DNA of 6,456 nucleotides from CAZHMN01 sp964533705 (GTDB taxonomy: Bacteria > Electryoneota > B3-LCP), in the NCBI GenBank assembly GCA_964533705.1, contig CAZHMN010000124.1, positions 1 through 6,456 of the forward strand. Direction: 5' to 3'. The notes under the pieces were generated by a model. The model ran no database searches and had not been told where the DNA came from. It saw only the letters and a program-made list of their open reading frames with translations. The translations under genes were made by a program, and so were the position numbers. Positions 6,042-6,456 of the stretch are shown here, in pieces (position 1 is the stretch's first letter; every line of letters starts with the position of its first letter).

Positions 6042-6456
6042 ATGAGCGAAAAGAAACATAATATCAGGCTTCTCCTCGTGGATGATGAGGAGGAATTCCT
6101 GGCGTCAGCGGCCCCAGCCCTGGAAAAAAGAGGTCTGGAGGTCGTCACAGCCCGCGATGGCATTGAAGCTTTAAAAAAGATTGAAGAGCAACCTTTTGAT
6201 GTCCTCGTGCTGGATGTCAAGATGCCCGGTATAGATGGGGCGGAAGTTTCCCGACGCCTGCGAAAGGAGCACCAGGATCTTCCGATAATCATTCTTACAG
6301 GTCACGGTTCGGTTCCACAGGCATTTGAGGCCTCGAAACGTGGGGTGTACGACTACCTAGCCAAACCGTGCGACATGGACGTTTTGGCAAAAAAGATTAA
6401 TGAAGCTGCAAAAGCACATCCTATCGAACCCGACGAAAAAGCAAATTCTGGAAAGG
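6042..6456 (+). CDS. Response regulator with CheY-like receiver domain, 3' end cut
   Basis: The gene starts eight bases after the kinase stop, with AGGGA (6032-6036) five bases before the ATG, so the two are almost certainly co-transcribed and partners. The 138 codons present make a complete receiver domain: acidic pocket D14/D15, phospho-acceptor D58 (VLVLDVKMPGIDG), T86 (IIILTGHG), Y105 and K108 (DYLAKPC). All the residues needed for phosphorylation and switching are there. After about residue 120 the sequence turns hydrophilic (AKAHPIEPDEKANSGK), which looks like a tail or linker, and the frame is still open at the window end. It could be a stand-alone receiver or carry an output domain; this cannot be decided here. 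The downstream target is unknown. Confidence 0.92.
   Translation, partial: MSEKKHNIRLLLVDDEEEFLASAAPALEKRGLEVVTARDGIEALKKIEEQPFDVLVLDVKMPGIDGAEVSRRLRKEHQDLPIIILTGHGSVPQAFEASKRGVYDYLAKPCDMDVLAKKINEAAKAHPIEPDEKANSGK

Noticed and set aside
5864..6292. Antisense frame of 142 codons across the kinase/response-regulator junction
   Set aside because: It overlaps the G2 box of the kinase and the receiver core of the response regulator, both strongly supported on the plus strand.

Overview
The window reads as an anaerobic Gram-negative bacterium, most likely a Desulfobacterota (former Deltaproteobacteria) lineage, and probably a draft or metagenome assembly. Three things point there: a PAS-PAS-AAA+ sigma54 activator with a cysteine-bearing PAS domain, a Cache-type histidine kinase of the 'KLASIGELATGLAHEINNPLAV' style without HAMP, and a large Fe-S flavoenzyme of the enoate reductase class. 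This assignment is inference from protein style. A run of exactly 100 N (3723-3822) marks a scaffold join.

Layout. At the left edge (1-128, minus strand) is the first 42 codons of a leucine-carboxyl-methyltransferase-like (PPM/LCMT) SAM methyltransferase, pointing out of the window. It is divergent from a sigma54-dependent regulator (about 373-2112, plus strand). A 324-base AT-rich intergenic region (2113-2436) follows. It carries two copies of a TTGC-N6-GCAA palindrome and, about 100 bases downstream, a -24/-12 (sigma54) promoter. This is the arrangement expected of an enhancer-binding-protein target. The promoter faces an OYE-family flavoprotein (2437-4244) with a TIM barrel, a four-cysteine Fe-S cluster and FAD/NAD(P) domains. 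That gene is interrupted by the assembly gap and appears frame-shifted only because the gap length is arbitrary. After 130 bases come a membrane dCache histidine kinase (4375-6033) and, 8 bases later, a CheY-like response regulator (6042 to the window end, cut).

How it may work together (inference). The regulator senses a signal through its PAS domains, binds the paired palindromes and drives sigma54 transcription of the reductase. The kinase and response regulator downstream form a tight pair and may belong to the same transcription unit. The regulator has no receiver domain, so the kinase does not act on it by ordinary phosphotransfer to a receiver. The substrate of the flavoenzyme cannot be read from the sequence. 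No tRNA, rRNA, CRISPR array, insertion sequence or convincing intrinsic terminator was seen.
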